A stretch of 54,945 nt of DNA from an uncultured SAR86 cluster bacterium (GCA_902632555.1 CACPCZ010000009.1:1-54945); one strand, 5' to 3'. Counted from the stretch's first letter, positions 16,814 through 26,588 are shown. Program-made: numbers and translations. Notes: a model not told the origin generated them from the letters alone.

Positions 16814-18520
16814 ATGAGTAAAAATAAATCTGCATTCATCAACAGAAGAGCATCAAAGGATGAAAATGAATTATTAATATCTAGAATGAGTTCTACATAT
16901 GAGGCGGCCAAATTAAGAAATACTCTTTTTGATAGATCACCTGATAGCTTTCATGAACCAATTGAATTTTCATGGTCTGCGTTTTGGAAAACTTTTATCT
17001 ATGAAAATCTACCACCTGTAATACTATCTCCAATTGCAGCAATTTTTCTTGAGGGATCTCTGAATAGGGCTTGGCATGTAACTCAAAACAGAGGTTTATG
17101 TATGTTATCCACACAACATAATCCTCCTCTAGGAATAATAGTTTCTTGGCTTGTAGTTTATCCAGGTTCCTGGATGATTACTGCAGCACTTTTATTGGCT
17201 TTATTTTCAGAAAGCGAGCTCATTAAGAACATTGATACTTTCCAGATAATTTTAGCCTACCTATGCCTATTTATGAGAAGGTTAATAATTTCAGCAAAAT
17301 ATGGTTTTTTTAGACCTGAGGAACTTGAAAGACTTTGTCATCCTGCTCCAGAGTGGAGTAATGATAAAACTCAAAGAAAATTTATCGGGAGAGGCTGGTC
17401 TAGTCCTGAGGAATATCCTGGATTGATTGAAGATGAGATGACATCTGCAATGGATGAGAATGACATTTGTCTAGATGGTATACCTATAGAATTTGATGAG
17501 AAAGTGGCAGAAAGTTTTTCTAAGCAAGAAACTAGCAAAGTATTTACTTCAAAAACTTCTGCTACAGACAGCAAAGAAATATCCTCAGCATTTTTTCTTT
17601 TTAATCTCATTAGATCTGTTTATAAGAAAGATTTTATAGCTCCGTACAGAGCCATTCTGTATCCATCAATGCTTGCACTAATTCTTACTCCATTCTTAGT
17701 AAAATTTATTTATGGTGTTTTTTTATTTGGCGATAATCCAGTTGAAAAATTTATAACAACTATGTCAGTTTTTGGATTTTTAATTTGTTTTCAACTATTT
17801 TTCTTTGGGTTGATTTGTGCCATTGATTTCGAGAGAAGAATTGAAACGACAAAAAAATTAGGTGACATAATTAGATTTCCTGGTATCAAATTTGCTTCTT
17901 TATTTGAATCTGTATCAAATAATGAATTTATTTTCTTAGATCTTCAAAAAAGAAAAAATGTTTTTGCCTGGATGAATATTAGGAATGTATTGAGATCATT
18001 TGGGGAATCGTATTTGTTCAGAATAGAGAGTTATACATCAATATTAGTATTTTATTCATTGTTTTGTGTGGCAGTATTAAATCTTATTGTCTGGACAGAA
18101 ATGAGACATCATATTTCAACGATTTACTTGATTACGGTAATAATTGCTACTATTGCAGGTATAAGCATATATTCGATTTTTAAAGCTATTAAGTTACAGT
18201 CTTTAAGTCAGAAGCATAGAGATTTTGTAAGAAATGAAATTTTTATCATTGAAGAGGAGATTTGTGAATTGCAGGATCAAAGCGCAAGTGAAATTAAAAT
18301 AAAAGAACTAATTAGTGCAAAAAGCCTACTTTCTCAAGTAGATGAGAACATAAATTACAAAGAGCTAATATATAAACCAACAACAATCATGGGATATTCA
18401 GCAAATCCCAGTGTTATTGGTTCAGTTTTAGGACTGGTACTAACAGGTTGTTTGTTTGCAGTTCAGGGCTTTGTTTCAACTGGTATTGAGTATGATTTAT
18501 CAGGTTGGTTTAAATTCTAA
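16814..18520 (+). CDS. Large membrane protein of unknown function
   Basis: I do not recognise this 568-residue protein. The first ~55 residues are polar with many Arg, Lys and Glu. Hydrophobic segments follow near residues 60-85, 105-135 and 150-165. A soluble stretch of about 110 residues (roughly 170-280) is acidic and Ser-rich. Two membrane segments lie near 290-350, two more near 420-475, and a last one near 535-560. A charged helix around 480-510 (FIIEEEICELQ) may be a coiled coil. I use the ATG at 16814; a TTG six bases earlier is less likely. It stands alone upstream of folE, with 73 bp between. Confidence 0.75.
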   Translation: MSKNKSAFINRRASKDENELLISRMSSTYEAAKLRNTLFDRSPDSFHEPIEFSWSAFWKTFIYENLPPVILSPIAAIFLEGSLNRAWHVTQNRGLCMLSTQHNPPLGIIVSWLVVYPGSWMITAALLLALFSESELIKNIDTFQIILAYLCLFMRRLIISAKYGFFRPEELERLCHPAPEWSNDKTQRKFIGRGWSSPEEYPGLIEDEMTSAMDENDICLDGIPIEFDEKVAESFSKQETSKVFTSKTSATDSKEISSAFFLFNLIRSVYKKDFIAPYRAILYPSMLALILTPFLVKFIYGVFLFGDNPVEKFITTMSVFGFLICFQLFFFGLICAIDFERRIETTKKLGDIIRFPGIKFASLFESVSNNEFIFLDLQKRKNVFAWMNIRNVLRSFGESYLFRIESYTSILVFYSLFCVAVLNLIVWTEMRHHISTIYLITVIIATIAGISIYSIFKAIKLQSLSQKHRDFVRNEIFIIEEEICELQDQSASEIKIKELISAKSLLSQVDENINYKELIYKPTTIMGYSANPSVIGSVLGLVLTGCLFAVQGFVSTGIEYDLSGWFKF

Positions 18521-18593
18521 AATAAAGCATCATGATTTACATATAAGATTTTTTATATAAAATGGGCATCCTATTTAAATAAACTTCTTTAAA

Positions 18594-19235
18594 ATGACAG
18601 ATAAAACAAATAAAGACGCTTTAAATGCAGCAAAAGACATGACTCAAAAGATTTCAGAAAAGTCTCTTGAGAAAGAAGCAATGGAGGCTGTAAAGACTCT
18701 TATTCTTTGGGCTGGCGACGATCCAGAAAGAGAGGGTTTATTAGATACTCCAAAACGAGTTGTCAAAGCTTATAAGCAATTCTTCGCAGGTTATAAAGAA
18801 GATCCAGAAGAAATATTAAGCAGAACATTTGAAGAAGTTGATGGATATGATGATGCTGTAATAGTCAGAGATATAAGACTTGAATCACATTGTGAACATC
18901 ATATGGTTCCTATAATTGGTGTTGCACATGTTGGCTACATCCCAAGCAATAGAGTTGTTGGAATAAGCAAGCTTGCTAGATTAGTTGACCTATACAGCAA
19001 AAGGTTACAAACGCAAGAAACAATGACAGCACAGATTGCTAATACCATTGACAAGGTTCTTAAACCTAAGGGAGTAGCAGTCGTGATAGACTCAAATCAT
19101 AATTGTATGAGTACAAGAGGAGTGCATAAGGCTAACTCAAGTACTATTACTTCAAGAATGTTAGGTATTTTCAGAACTGATGAAAAGGCTAGAGAGGAAT
19201 TTATCAGTCTAGTTAATTCTCCTAAAAAGTTCTAA
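18594..19235 (+). CDS. folE: GTP cyclohydrolase I
   Basis: Makes dihydroneopterin triphosphate from GTP, first step of folate synthesis. 213 residues. The type IA signature is present: Cys100 and His103 in ESHCEHHMVPIIG, and the second zinc Cys in NHNCMSTRGV. The first ~25 residues are a polar N-terminal extension. It starts a tight operon: maf begins at the next base after its stop, and cysS follows 4 bp later. Confidence 0.97.
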   Translation: MTDKTNKDALNAAKDMTQKISEKSLEKEAMEAVKTLILWAGDDPEREGLLDTPKRVVKAYKQFFAGYKEDPEEILSRTFEEVDGYDDAVIVRDIRLESHCEHHMVPIIGVAHVGYIPSNRVVGISKLARLVDLYSKRLQTQETMTAQIANTIDKVLKPKGVAVVIDSNHNCMSTRGVHKANSSTITSRMLGIFRTDEKAREEFISLVNSPKKF

Positions 19236-19859
19236 ATGGGCAGATCTCAGGAATCTGCAAAAATAACACCAAAAGCTAATCTAATACTTGCTTCTGGATC
19301 GCAGAGCAGAAAAGAAATGCTTGAAGAGGCAGGAATTGCATTTGATGTAGTCGTATCTTCAGCTGACGAGGAATATATCAAAAGTAAAATAGCTTCATTA
19401 GATTACGAAGAGCAAGTCGTGCACTTAGCTAAGGCAAAAGCAGAGCAAGTTAGCTTTAATAATCCCTCATCTGTAGTTATCGGAGGAGATCAGATGTGTG
19501 TCTTGGATAACAAACTTCTTCATAAACCAGGATCTAAAGAAAAAGCTGTCGCCAGTCTAAAGCAACTTGCAGGCCAAAAACATTTTCAACACAGTGGAGT
19601 ATGCCTTTTTAAAAATAAGAAGTGTGTCTGGGAATATTCAGAAACAGTCGCATTAAAAATGCATGATTTATCTGAGGAGGAAATCATAAACTATGTAGAA
19701 ATGGAGAATCCAATTCACGCAGCAGGATCTTATAAATTTGAATCTCTTGGTTGTAACCTTTTCTCATATGTTAATGGATCCTCCCACACGGTAAGGGGAA
19801 TGCCGTTGATTCCGCTTTTGAATGCTTTGAGAGATTTAGACATAATTAGTTTAGAATAA
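19236..19859 (+). CDS. Maf-family nucleotide pyrophosphatase, YceF-like
   Basis: A 207-residue Maf protein that hydrolyses non-canonical nucleoside triphosphates. The fold starts at LILASGSQSRKEML, and GGDQMCVLDNKLLHKPGS with the catalytic Asp is close to the YceF version (D-Q-V-C-V-L-D). The late motif HAAGSYKFESLG also matches YceF rather than YhdE. YceF of E. coli prefers 7-methyl-GTP, so that is the best substrate guess. The first ~13 residues are extra compared with the family. It sits between folE and cysS with spacings of 0 and 4 bp. Confidence 0.9.
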   Translation: MGRSQESAKITPKANLILASGSQSRKEMLEEAGIAFDVVVSSADEEYIKSKIASLDYEEQVVHLAKAKAEQVSFNNPSSVVIGGDQMCVLDNKLLHKPGSKEKAVASLKQLAGQKHFQHSGVCLFKNKKCVWEYSETVALKMHDLSEEEIINYVEMENPIHAAGSYKFESLGCNLFSYVNGSSHTVRGMPLIPLLNALRDLDIISLE

Positions 19860-19863
19860 ATCA

Positions 19864-21243
19864 ATGAGCAACATGGAAAATTTCCATTTATTTAATACAT
19901 TAAGTGGCAAAAAAGAATCTCTAGAAGCTATCAATCCAGAGCATCTAAAAATATATGCTTGTGGCCCAACAGTATATAACTATGCACATATTGGAAATGC
20001 AAGAATGGCAGTTGTATTTGATACGCTAGTTCGAGCATTGAGATTTATTTACCCAAAAGTTACTTATGTGTCTAATATCACAGACATAGATGACAAAATA
20101 ATTGAAGCTGCTAGAGCTGAAGATGTTGAGATATCTTTGATTACCGAAAAGTATACAAACATATATAACAAAGATATGGAAAAACTAAATGTTTTACCAC
20201 CAGATATTCAACCAAAAGCAACAGAATATATCCCTGAAATGATTGAGCTTATAAATAATTTGATAGATAAGAATTTTGCATATGAGAAAGATGGACACGT
20301 CCTGTTTCATGTTCCCTCGTACAAAAATTATGGGAAACTTTCGAAAAGAAACAGAGAGGAACAAATTGCTGGAAGCAGAGTTGAAATTGCTAAGTTTAAA
20401 AAAGATCCAGCCGATTTTGTTCTTTGGAAACCTAGCACTGAAAAACAGCCTGGATGGAATTCTCCTTGGGGTTTTGGTAGACCAGGATGGCATACGGAGT
20501 GTTCAGCAATGTCTGAAAAAACGCTTGGACTTCCATTTGATATTCATGGCGGAGGCAGAGATTTGATATTTCCTCATCATGAAAACGAGATTGCTCAAAG
20601 CTGCTGTTCAACAGCTGAAATAGATAAACCTGAATCTTATGCTAAATACTGGATGCATAATGGTTTTGTGACCATTGATGGAGAGAAAATGTCAAAGTCA
20701 TTAGGTAATATAATTTTAGTAAAGGATCTTACAGAAAAATATCATGGAGAGGTTATCAGGCTTGCTCTCTTATCGTCACATTATCGTCAAGGCCTAGACT
20801 GGAATGAGAATGTTATTCATCAGGCAAAAAAGCTATTAGACAAACTTTATTCGCTTTATGAAGACTTGAAAGATATTCAGGTCGATAAAAAATTGCACAA
20901 TATTGAAAGTCTCGAAATATTATTTGATGACCTAAATACTCCCGGATTAATTTCTGAATTAAATAAGTTAATAAGTCGAGGTTCATCATGCAAAGAATCA
21001 GAGAAAATTGATATAAAAAATCAACTTGTCATGATTGCAAAAGTCTTTGGAATCTTAGAAGACGATTCATATAATAAAGTTTCTGATGAGTTAGCATTTC
21101 AAGTAGAGGATTTAATCATTCAAAGATCTAAAGCAAAAGATAGCAAAGACTTTGATTTAGCAGATGAGATAAGAAATAAGCTTTCAGATCTTGGCATTGA
21201 GATAAAAGATGGTCCTGACGGGACAACTTGGAAAGTTAAATAA
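19864..21243 (+). CDS. cysS: Cysteine-tRNA ligase
   Basis: Class I aminoacyl-tRNA synthetase, 459 residues. The HIGH motif is YAHIGNAR near residue 40. Zinc ligands include the Cys in CGPTVYN, the Cys in WHTECSAM and HHENE. The KMSKS loop is GEKMSKSLG near residue 270. The DALR anticodon-binding region fills the C-terminal third. It follows maf by 4 bp and its stop overlaps the ATG of the PNPOx-family gene (TAATG), suggesting coupled translation. Confidence 0.97.
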   Translation: MSNMENFHLFNTLSGKKESLEAINPEHLKIYACGPTVYNYAHIGNARMAVVFDTLVRALRFIYPKVTYVSNITDIDDKIIEAARAEDVEISLITEKYTNIYNKDMEKLNVLPPDIQPKATEYIPEMIELINNLIDKNFAYEKDGHVLFHVPSYKNYGKLSKRNREEQIAGSRVEIAKFKKDPADFVLWKPSTEKQPGWNSPWGFGRPGWHTECSAMSEKTLGLPFDIHGGGRDLIFPHHENEIAQSCCSTAEIDKPESYAKYWMHNGFVTIDGEKMSKSLGNIILVKDLTEKYHGEVIRLALLSSHYRQGLDWNENVIHQAKKLLDKLYSLYEDLKDIQVDKKLHNIESLEILFDDLNTPGLISELNKLISRGSSCKESEKIDIKNQLVMIAKVFGILEDDSYNKVSDELAFQVEDLIIQRSKAKDSKDFDLADEIRNKLSDLGIEIKDGPDGTTWKVK

Positions 21244-21842
21244 TGACAATTGATTTCAAAAGCAGACTTCCTGAAATATATTCAAATATTGATGATACTC
21301 TTGAGAGTGCCAAAATAATCTTATCTGAGGCAGTTCCAAATGCAAAAACTTTATTCCATACTCCAGTTGTTTCAACATTTAACAATGGAGATATTACATC
21401 TCGCGTAATGGTTTTAAGAGAATTTGATTTTGAAAAAAAGATGCTTCGATTTCATACAGATAATAGAGCTGCAAAAATTGAGAATATTAACGAAAACTCT
21501 TCTGCAACGGTAGTTGGTTATGATCCAGAGCTTAAAATACAAATTAAGTTACAAGGTAAGGCTAGTGTTCATATAAATGATAGCATTACTGAAAAGGCAT
21601 GGAACGAATCTACTGCAAGATCTAAAAAATGTTATTCGGTTAAAGACGGTTCCTCAAAAGAAATTGAAAATGCAGAAGAATATGACATTACAGATTTTGA
21701 AGTTGAGGAAGGTTATAAAAATTTTGCTGTAATAATTTTTAAATTTCATAATCTAGAATTTCTATATCTAAAAAGCTCAGGTCACAGAAGAGCATTGCAC
21801 AAATGGGACAGTGATTATTCTTGTTCATGGCTGGTGCCATAA
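21243..21842 (+). CDS. Pyridoxamine 5'-phosphate oxidase-family flavoprotein
   Basis: A 199-residue protein with the split-barrel FMN-binding fold. Recognisable parts are SRVMVLREFD (barrel strand), LRFHTDNRAAKIENI (FMN phosphate contact region) and HRRALHKWD near the C-terminus, resembling the R-x-R-x-x-W-D-like end of PNPOx enzymes. Without the full substrate-binding residues of PdxH I cannot say it makes pyridoxal phosphate; it may be one of the many FMN-dependent relatives. It overlaps cysS by one base and ends the folE-maf-cysS run. Confidence 0.8.
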   Translation: MTIDFKSRLPEIYSNIDDTLESAKIILSEAVPNAKTLFHTPVVSTFNNGDITSRVMVLREFDFEKKMLRFHTDNRAAKIENINENSSATVVGYDPELKIQIKLQGKASVHINDSITEKAWNESTARSKKCYSVKDGSSKEIENAEEYDITDFEVEEGYKNFAVIIFKFHNLEFLYLKSSGHRRALHKWDSDYSCSWLVP

Positions 21843-21877
21843 AATACCTAAAAATTTTATATATTAATCATAATTAT

Positions 21878-21891
21878 TGAAATTAATTTCA
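21878..21891. promoter_or_regulatory. Perfect 14-bp palindrome upstream of a secreted-protein gene
   Basis: TGAAATTAATTTCA is its own reverse complement and lies 46 bp before the ATG at 21937, a plausible operator position. In such AT-rich sequence it could be chance. Confidence 0.3.
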
Positions 21892-21936
21892 TGTATGATT
21901 AATGATTAATAAGATTTAAGAAAATAGGAGAGAAAA

Positions 21937-22419
21937 ATGAAAAATATATTTGTTATAAGCATTTTGCTTTTATCAGGTTTAACCTTTGCTGATGGTCACA
22001 TGTCATCAGAAAAGGCGGTTCTGAAAGCATTGGCAAAATACATGGAAGCTAGAAATTCTAGAGACTTTGAGACCGTTGTAGCAATGTCTAGTAAATCAGG
22101 AACGTTGGATACTAATTCTGATGGCAGTTTTCATAAACCACTTGCAAACCAAACTGTCGATGGATGGAAAAACAGTGGAGATGCAACAACTTTATATTTT
22201 TATCCAGAAGCCACTGCATTGTCTGACGACGTTGTTCATGTCAGATTTTATTCAGAGGGTATGGTAGGTAACGGAGGTGATATGAGCGATTATAGAACTC
22301 GGGTTACTATGAACTGGGTAAAGGAGAGCGGTAAATGGGTTCTTAAAACCGCACACTATTCATCAGCTAGCTATGGTGGTGTTCATAGAACACAAGCATC
22401 TGACTTTGAAGATAATTAA
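21937..22419 (+). CDS. Secreted SnoaL/NTF2-like protein
   Basis: A 160-residue exported protein. The signal peptide MKNIFVISILLLSGLTFADG is followed by a helix with YMEARNSRDFETVVAMSS, typical of the NTF2-like/SnoaL alpha+beta cone fold (as in DUF4440-type proteins). Later strands include VVHVRFYSEG and YRTRVTMNWVKESGKWVLKT, the latter characteristic of this fold. No catalytic residues can be assigned. The start has a good ribosome site, AGGAGAG, and the gene ends before a strong terminator, so it is probably its own transcript. Confidence 0.8.
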   Translation: MKNIFVISILLLSGLTFADGHMSSEKAVLKALAKYMEARNSRDFETVVAMSSKSGTLDTNSDGSFHKPLANQTVDGWKNSGDATTLYFYPEATALSDDVVHVRFYSEGMVGNGGDMSDYRTRVTMNWVKESGKWVLKTAHYSSASYGGVHRTQASDFEDN

Positions 22420-22440
22420 TTAATAGATATTTTTTAAATC

Positions 22441-22470
22441 AAAAAAAGCTGGTTAACCCCAGCTTTTTTT
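22441..22470. terminator. Bidirectional Rho-independent terminator
   Basis: GCTGG pairs with CCAGC around a 6-nt loop, flanked by seven A on the left and seven T on the right. It serves the SnoaL-like gene on the plus strand and tRNA-Arg on the minus strand. Confidence 0.92.
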
Positions 22471-22471
22471 A

Positions 22472-22546
22472 TGGTGCCCTCTGCAGGAATCGAACCTGCA
22501 ACTAATCCTTAGGAGGGATTTGTTATATCCATTTAACTAAGAAGGC
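22472..22546 (-). tRNA. tRNA-Arg, anticodon CCU
   Basis: A 75-nt tRNA on the minus strand with CCA encoded (22472-22474). Acceptor GCCTTCT pairs with AGAGGGC with one G-U. D arm GTTA/TAAC, anticodon stem AATCC/GGATT around loop CTCCTAA with anticodon CCT, T arm GCAGG/CCTGC with TTCGATT. It reads AGG. It stands alone between two plus-strand genes. Confidence 0.96.
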
Positions 22547-22574
22547 ATTAAAATCAGTTTTTGACTTTACTCAA

Positions 22575-24422
22575 ATGATTAATTATATAAAAAAGCAAAA
22601 ATCATTACTTGCCTGCTTTCTTGTTTTAATTATATCTAGCTATTTAGCATCTCTAGTTCAGACAAGTTTTGGTAAAGTAGATGTAAGCCTAATGAGTTTA
22701 GAGACCTCAAATGGTCAAAATTTAGTTTACGATCTATATAAGCCCAAGATTGCCTCAGAAGATAATCAGCTACCTCTGATCATTGTGGTGCCTGGTTTTC
22801 AGAGATCAAAAGAAGCTCTTTCTAATATTGCAATTGAATTATCAAGAAGAGGCTTTGTTGTTGCCTTAATAGATCCATATGCACAAGGTATGTCTTCCTC
22901 ATCAGTCAGCAGAATTGCTGCAACTACGCAAGGTTATGGAATGTTTGCATTGGTTGATTATGCATTTGCAGGTAATTTTTCATTTGTAGATAAAGATCTT
23001 ATAGGCTCAACAGGACACTCTATGGGTGGTAATGCGGCGATAAGAGGAGCCAATTATTTTGGAAAGATAGCAATAGAAGAGGGCACAAATAGCAAATTGC
23101 ATTCAGTTTATGTTTCAGGATATGTTTTAACTTTACGCGACGATATTCTTAAAGACTCCAGGTCAAATATGGGTGTTAGCTATGCTTTTTATGACGAAGG
23201 TGCATTTAGAAATGAACTAAAAGGATGGGATGCTGCAAATATGAAAATTGCACCTGAATCCTTGAGAACTGTGAATAGCATTTTGCCAGAAGATAAAAAG
23301 ATTAAAAAAGTTGAACTTGGCAAATATTATGGAGACAAATCTAATAATTCTTTAAGGGTTATTTTTAATGAAAAACTTCTTCATCCTTTCCAGCCCTATA
23401 ACAAAGAAGCCACTGCTAATCAGATTGATTATTTTGAAAAAGTTTTTGGGCTTCCGATAAAAATTAATTCAAATAATCAAATATGGCAGCTTAAAGAATT
23501 TTTAACCTTACTAAATATGATAGTTGCTTTGTTTATGCTTATTCCAATAACTAAGTTTTTATTAGGTTTAAGTTTTTTTGAAAGTATTGTGAAGAGTGTG
23601 CCCCAAGCTCTTCCAAAGCAATCAAAAGAAGGAAAGGTTATCTTTTGGATTATATTTTTTACAAGCGCTATCATTGCATGCCTCTCATTTATTCCAATGG
23701 TCGATGTTGCAAAGATTATCTTTTATCAATCAGCAAACCGAGAGTTAACATGGTTTTTTCCTCAAAGAATGAATAATTCTGTAATGTTATGGGCAGCATT
23801 TAATGGAATTATTGGGCTTTGTATCTTTTTCCTTTCGTATCATTTATTTGGTAAACACAATGGTATAAAGATTGATAACTGGGGAATTAAATTAAATATA
23901 TTTGAGTTAATAAAGACAGTTTTATTAGGAATTACTATTTTTGTAATTTTCTACACAATACTGTTCTTAATTTATTATTTTCTTCATGTTGATTACAGAT
24001 TTTGGTTTATGGGAATTAGAATTTTTCAGCCAGAAATGCTTATAGTACTAGCAATGTATTTTCCTTTATTTTTTATATTTTTCTTTTCAAATTCACTTAG
24101 AGTAAATGGGTCTATGAGGTTCATAGGACAATCTGAGTGGAAATCAAGACTAATTGCCGGTATTGCAAACTCTCTGGGCCTTGTGATGATTATTATTATT
24201 CAATATGTAACTTATGCATCTTCAGGCACTGTTTTTTGGACCACGAACTGGTTGAGTGTAAATCTTTTATTTGGAATAGTGCCTATGATGTTCATCCTGC
24301 CGTATTTTAATAGAGTTTTTTTTGAAATGACCGGAAGAGTCTATTTGGGCCCAATTGTTACATGCTTGATATTTATTATGATATTAACTACAAATACAGT
24401 TGTTTATTTGCCTATAAAATAA
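22575..24422 (+). CDS. Alpha/beta hydrolase fused to a polytopic membrane domain
   Basis: A 615-residue two-part protein. Residues 8-30 form an N-terminal membrane anchor or uncleaved signal. Residues ~40-300 are an alpha/beta hydrolase: oxyanion strand PLIIVVPGF at 66-74, and nucleophile elbow GHSMGG with Ser149. From about residue 310 to the end there are roughly seven to eight hydrophobic segments separated by short loops. The hydrolase part should face the periplasm if the N-terminus is cytosolic. The fusion is unusual; a lipid, ester or polymer substrate at the membrane is a guess. It starts 28 bp beyond tRNA-Arg and is followed by thrS after 38 bp. Confidence 0.85.
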   Translation: MINYIKKQKSLLACFLVLIISSYLASLVQTSFGKVDVSLMSLETSNGQNLVYDLYKPKIASEDNQLPLIIVVPGFQRSKEALSNIAIELSRRGFVVALIDPYAQGMSSSSVSRIAATTQGYGMFALVDYAFAGNFSFVDKDLIGSTGHSMGGNAAIRGANYFGKIAIEEGTNSKLHSVYVSGYVLTLRDDILKDSRSNMGVSYAFYDEGAFRNELKGWDAANMKIAPESLRTVNSILPEDKKIKKVELGKYYGDKSNNSLRVIFNEKLLHPFQPYNKEATANQIDYFEKVFGLPIKINSNNQIWQLKEFLTLLNMIVALFMLIPITKFLLGLSFFESIVKSVPQALPKQSKEGKVIFWIIFFTSAIIACLSFIPMVDVAKIIFYQSANRELTWFFPQRMNNSVMLWAAFNGIIGLCIFFLSYHLFGKHNGIKIDNWGIKLNIFELIKTVLLGITIFVIFYTILFLIYYFLHVDYRFWFMGIRIFQPEMLIVLAMYFPLFFIFFFSNSLRVNGSMRFIGQSEWKSRLIAGIANSLGLVMIIIIQYVTYASSGTVFWTTNWLSVNLLFGIVPMMFILPYFNRVFFEMTGRVYLGPIVTCLIFIMILTTNTVVYLPIK

Positions 24423-24460
24423 CCTTATAAAAAAATCTATAACCAATCTATAATATTCAC

Positions 24461-26386
24461 ATGAACATTACATTACCCGATAAAAGCGTAAGAGAATTGC
24501 CAGAAGGATCTACAGGTTATGATCTTGCTAGAGATATCGGTCCAGGTCTTGCAAAATCTGCAGTGGCAGTAATTGTTGACGGAGAAAAAAAAGACCTTTG
24601 TGACGTTTTACCAGAAAATTCAGAAGTTTCCATAATTACTATTGATTCAGATGATGGTCTAGAAATAATGAGACATACACTTACAGCTCAGGTTCTTGCT
24701 AAAGCATTGAAAAATCTCTATCCAGATTCTCATCTTGCTATAGGTCCGACAATAGATGATGGTTTTTATTATGATGTGGAAACAAAAAAATCTATTTCAG
24801 TCGATGACTTGTCCGATATAGAAAAAGAAATGCAAAATATTATTAAATCTAAGTCCTCGATTACAAAAAAACTTTTTTCAAAAAAAGATGCTCTCAAAGT
24901 TTTTAAAAACTTAAAAGAACCATACAAAGAATCAATCATTAGTGAGTCTGATCAAAAAGAAGATTTTCAACTATATTACCAAGACAACGATAACTTTGTT
25001 GACTTATGTAGAGGCCCACATTTACCAAGCTTGAGTTTTATTGGATCTTTTAAGCTCACAAAAATTTCTGGAGCATATTGGAAAGGAGATTCTAAAAATA
25101 AAATGCTCACTAGAATTTATGGTACTGCATGGAATACCGAAAAAGAGTTAAATAGTTATTTAACTGCAATTGATGAAGCTGAAAAAAGGGATCATCGTAA
25201 ACTTGGTAAAGAAATGGATTTATTTCATTTTCAGGAAGAAGCACCAGGTATGGTTTTCTGGCACCCCTATGGTTGGACAATTTATAGACAGTTGCAAAAT
25301 TATGTCAGAGAAAGGCTTGAAGAAAATGATTATCTTGAGATAAACACACCTCAAGTAGTTGATAGGAAATTATGGGAAGCTTCCGGTCACTGGGATAAGT
25401 ATCGTGAAAATATGTTTATAACTGAAATTGACGAAGAGCATGCGAATGACAAAAGGGTAAATGCATTAAAACCTATGAATTGTCCATGTCATGTTCAAAT
25501 ATACAACCAAGGAATTAAGTCATATAGAGATTTGCCATTAAGATACGCAGAATTTGGTTCTTGTCATAGATATGAACCATCTGGGACAATGCATGGTTTG
25601 ATGCGAGTTAGAGGTTTTACTCAAGACGACGGACATATTTTTTGCACTGAGAATCAAATTGAATCTGAAACAGAGAAATTTATTGAGCTTTTGTCCCGTG
25701 TCTACAGAGACCTAGGTTTTGAGAGCTTTGAGATAAAACTTTCAACAAGACCAGAGGTAAGAGTGGGCTCAGATGAAGTATGGGATAAAGCTGAGTCAGC
25801 ACTTGAATCTGCGATAAAAAATTTAGGACATCCATATGAAATTGTTGAAGGCGATGGGGCATTTTACGGACCAAAATTAGATTTTGTTTTAACAGATGCA
25901 ATTGGTCGTGAATGGCAATGCGGCACTTTTCAAGCTGACTTTAACTTACCAGAAAGACTAGATGCAGAATTTATTGGAGAGGACGGAAAGAAACATCATC
26001 CAGTGATGATACACCGAGCTGTACTCGGTTCATTTGAGAGATTTATTGGTATTCTAATAGAAAATTATTCTGGGAAATTGCCATTATGGCTAGCTCCTCA
26101 ACAAGTAGTTGTAGCCTCAATAGTCTCTGATGCTAATGAATATGTGAATGAAATAGTATCTAAGCTTAAGGAAGAGGGTATTAGATGTGAATCTGATCTA
26201 AGAAATGAAAAAATTAGTTACAAAGTTCGAGAGCATAGTCTTAAAAAAGTTCCGATTATTTTTGCTATTGGTAAAAAAGAGGTTGCAGAAAATACTGTTT
26301 CAGTAAGAAAGATAGGAAACAAAGATTCTGTCATAAAACCTTTATCAGAAGCAATCAAAGAAATTTCAAAAGAAAATAGTATTTAA
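24461..26386 (+). CDS. thrS: Threonine-tRNA ligase
   Basis: Class II synthetase of 641 residues, the normal length. The TGS domain fills residues 1-60. The editing domain contains [15 protein letters not shown] and later [10 protein letters not shown] with a metal-site Cys/His. The catalytic core includes [10 protein letters not shown] with the zinc Cys, [23 protein letters not shown], and the C-terminal anticodon domain starts at [10 protein letters not shown]. In most gammaproteobacteria infC-rpmI-rplT follow thrS; here yidD follows after 4 bp, so that ribosomal operon is located elsewhere or separate. Confidence 0.98.
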   Translation: MNITLPDKSVRELPEGSTGYDLARDIGPGLAKSAVAVIVDGEKKDLCDVLPENSEVSIITIDSDDGLEIMRHTLTAQVLAKALKNLYPDSHLAIGPTIDDGFYYDVETKKSISVDDLSDIEKEMQNIIKSKSSITKKLFSKKDALKVFKNLKEPYKESIISESDQKEDFQLYYQDNDNFVDLCRGPHLPSLSFIGSFKLTKISGAYWKGDSKNKMLTRIYGTAWNTEKELNSYLTAIDEAEKRDHRKLGKEMDLFHFQEEAPGMVFWHPYGWTIYRQLQNYVRERLEENDYLEINTPQVVDRKLWEASGHWDKYRENMFITEIDEEHANDKRVNALKPMNCPCHVQIYNQGIKSYRDLPLRYAEFGSCHRYEPSGTMHGLMRVRGFTQDDGHIFCTENQIESETEKFIELLSRVYRDLGFESFEIKLSTRPEVRVGSDEVWDKAESALESAIKNLGHPYEIVEGDGAFYGPKLDFVLTDAIGREWQCGTFQADFNLPERLDAEFIGEDGKKHHPVMIHRAVLGSFERFIGILIENYSGKLPLWLAPQQVVVASIVSDANEYVNEIVSKLKEEGIRCESDLRNEKISYKVREHSLKKVPIIFAIGKKEVAENTVSVRKIGNKDSVIKPLSEAIKEISKENSI

Positions 26387-26390
26387 ATCT

Positions 26391-26588
26391 ATGTTGATTA
26401 AAATATTTATTCTTCCAATAAGATTCTACAGGTATTTTATATCACCTCTTTTCCCGCCCTCATGTAGATTTGAACCTACATGTTCAGCTTATGCAATGGA
26501 TGTAATTCAAAAGGAGGGTATTATTAAAGGTACTTACTTAAGTGTCATAAGAATATCAAAATGCCATCCATGGCATAATGAAAAATGA
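26391..26588 (+). CDS. yidD: Membrane protein insertion efficiency factor YidD
   Basis: A 65-residue membrane-associated protein that aids YidC-dependent insertion. It matches the family from IRFYRYFISPLFPPSCRFEPTCSAYA through KGTYLSVIRISKCHPWH. The three Cys of the family core (SCRFEPTCS and KCHPWH) are present. It stops three residues after HPWH, whereas most members continue with a G-Y-D-P-V-P-like tail, so it is a short version. YidD normally lies in rpmH-rnpA-yidD-yidC; here it is attached to thrS, 4 bp downstream. Confidence 0.92.
   Translation: MLIKIFILPIRFYRYFISPLFPPSCRFEPTCSAYAMDVIQKEGIIKGTYLSVIRISKCHPWHNEK

Noticed and set aside
26391-26588. YidD as a pseudogene because its tail is missing
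   Set aside because: All core Cys and hydrophobic positions are kept and the start has normal spacing to thrS; a short tail alone is not decay.
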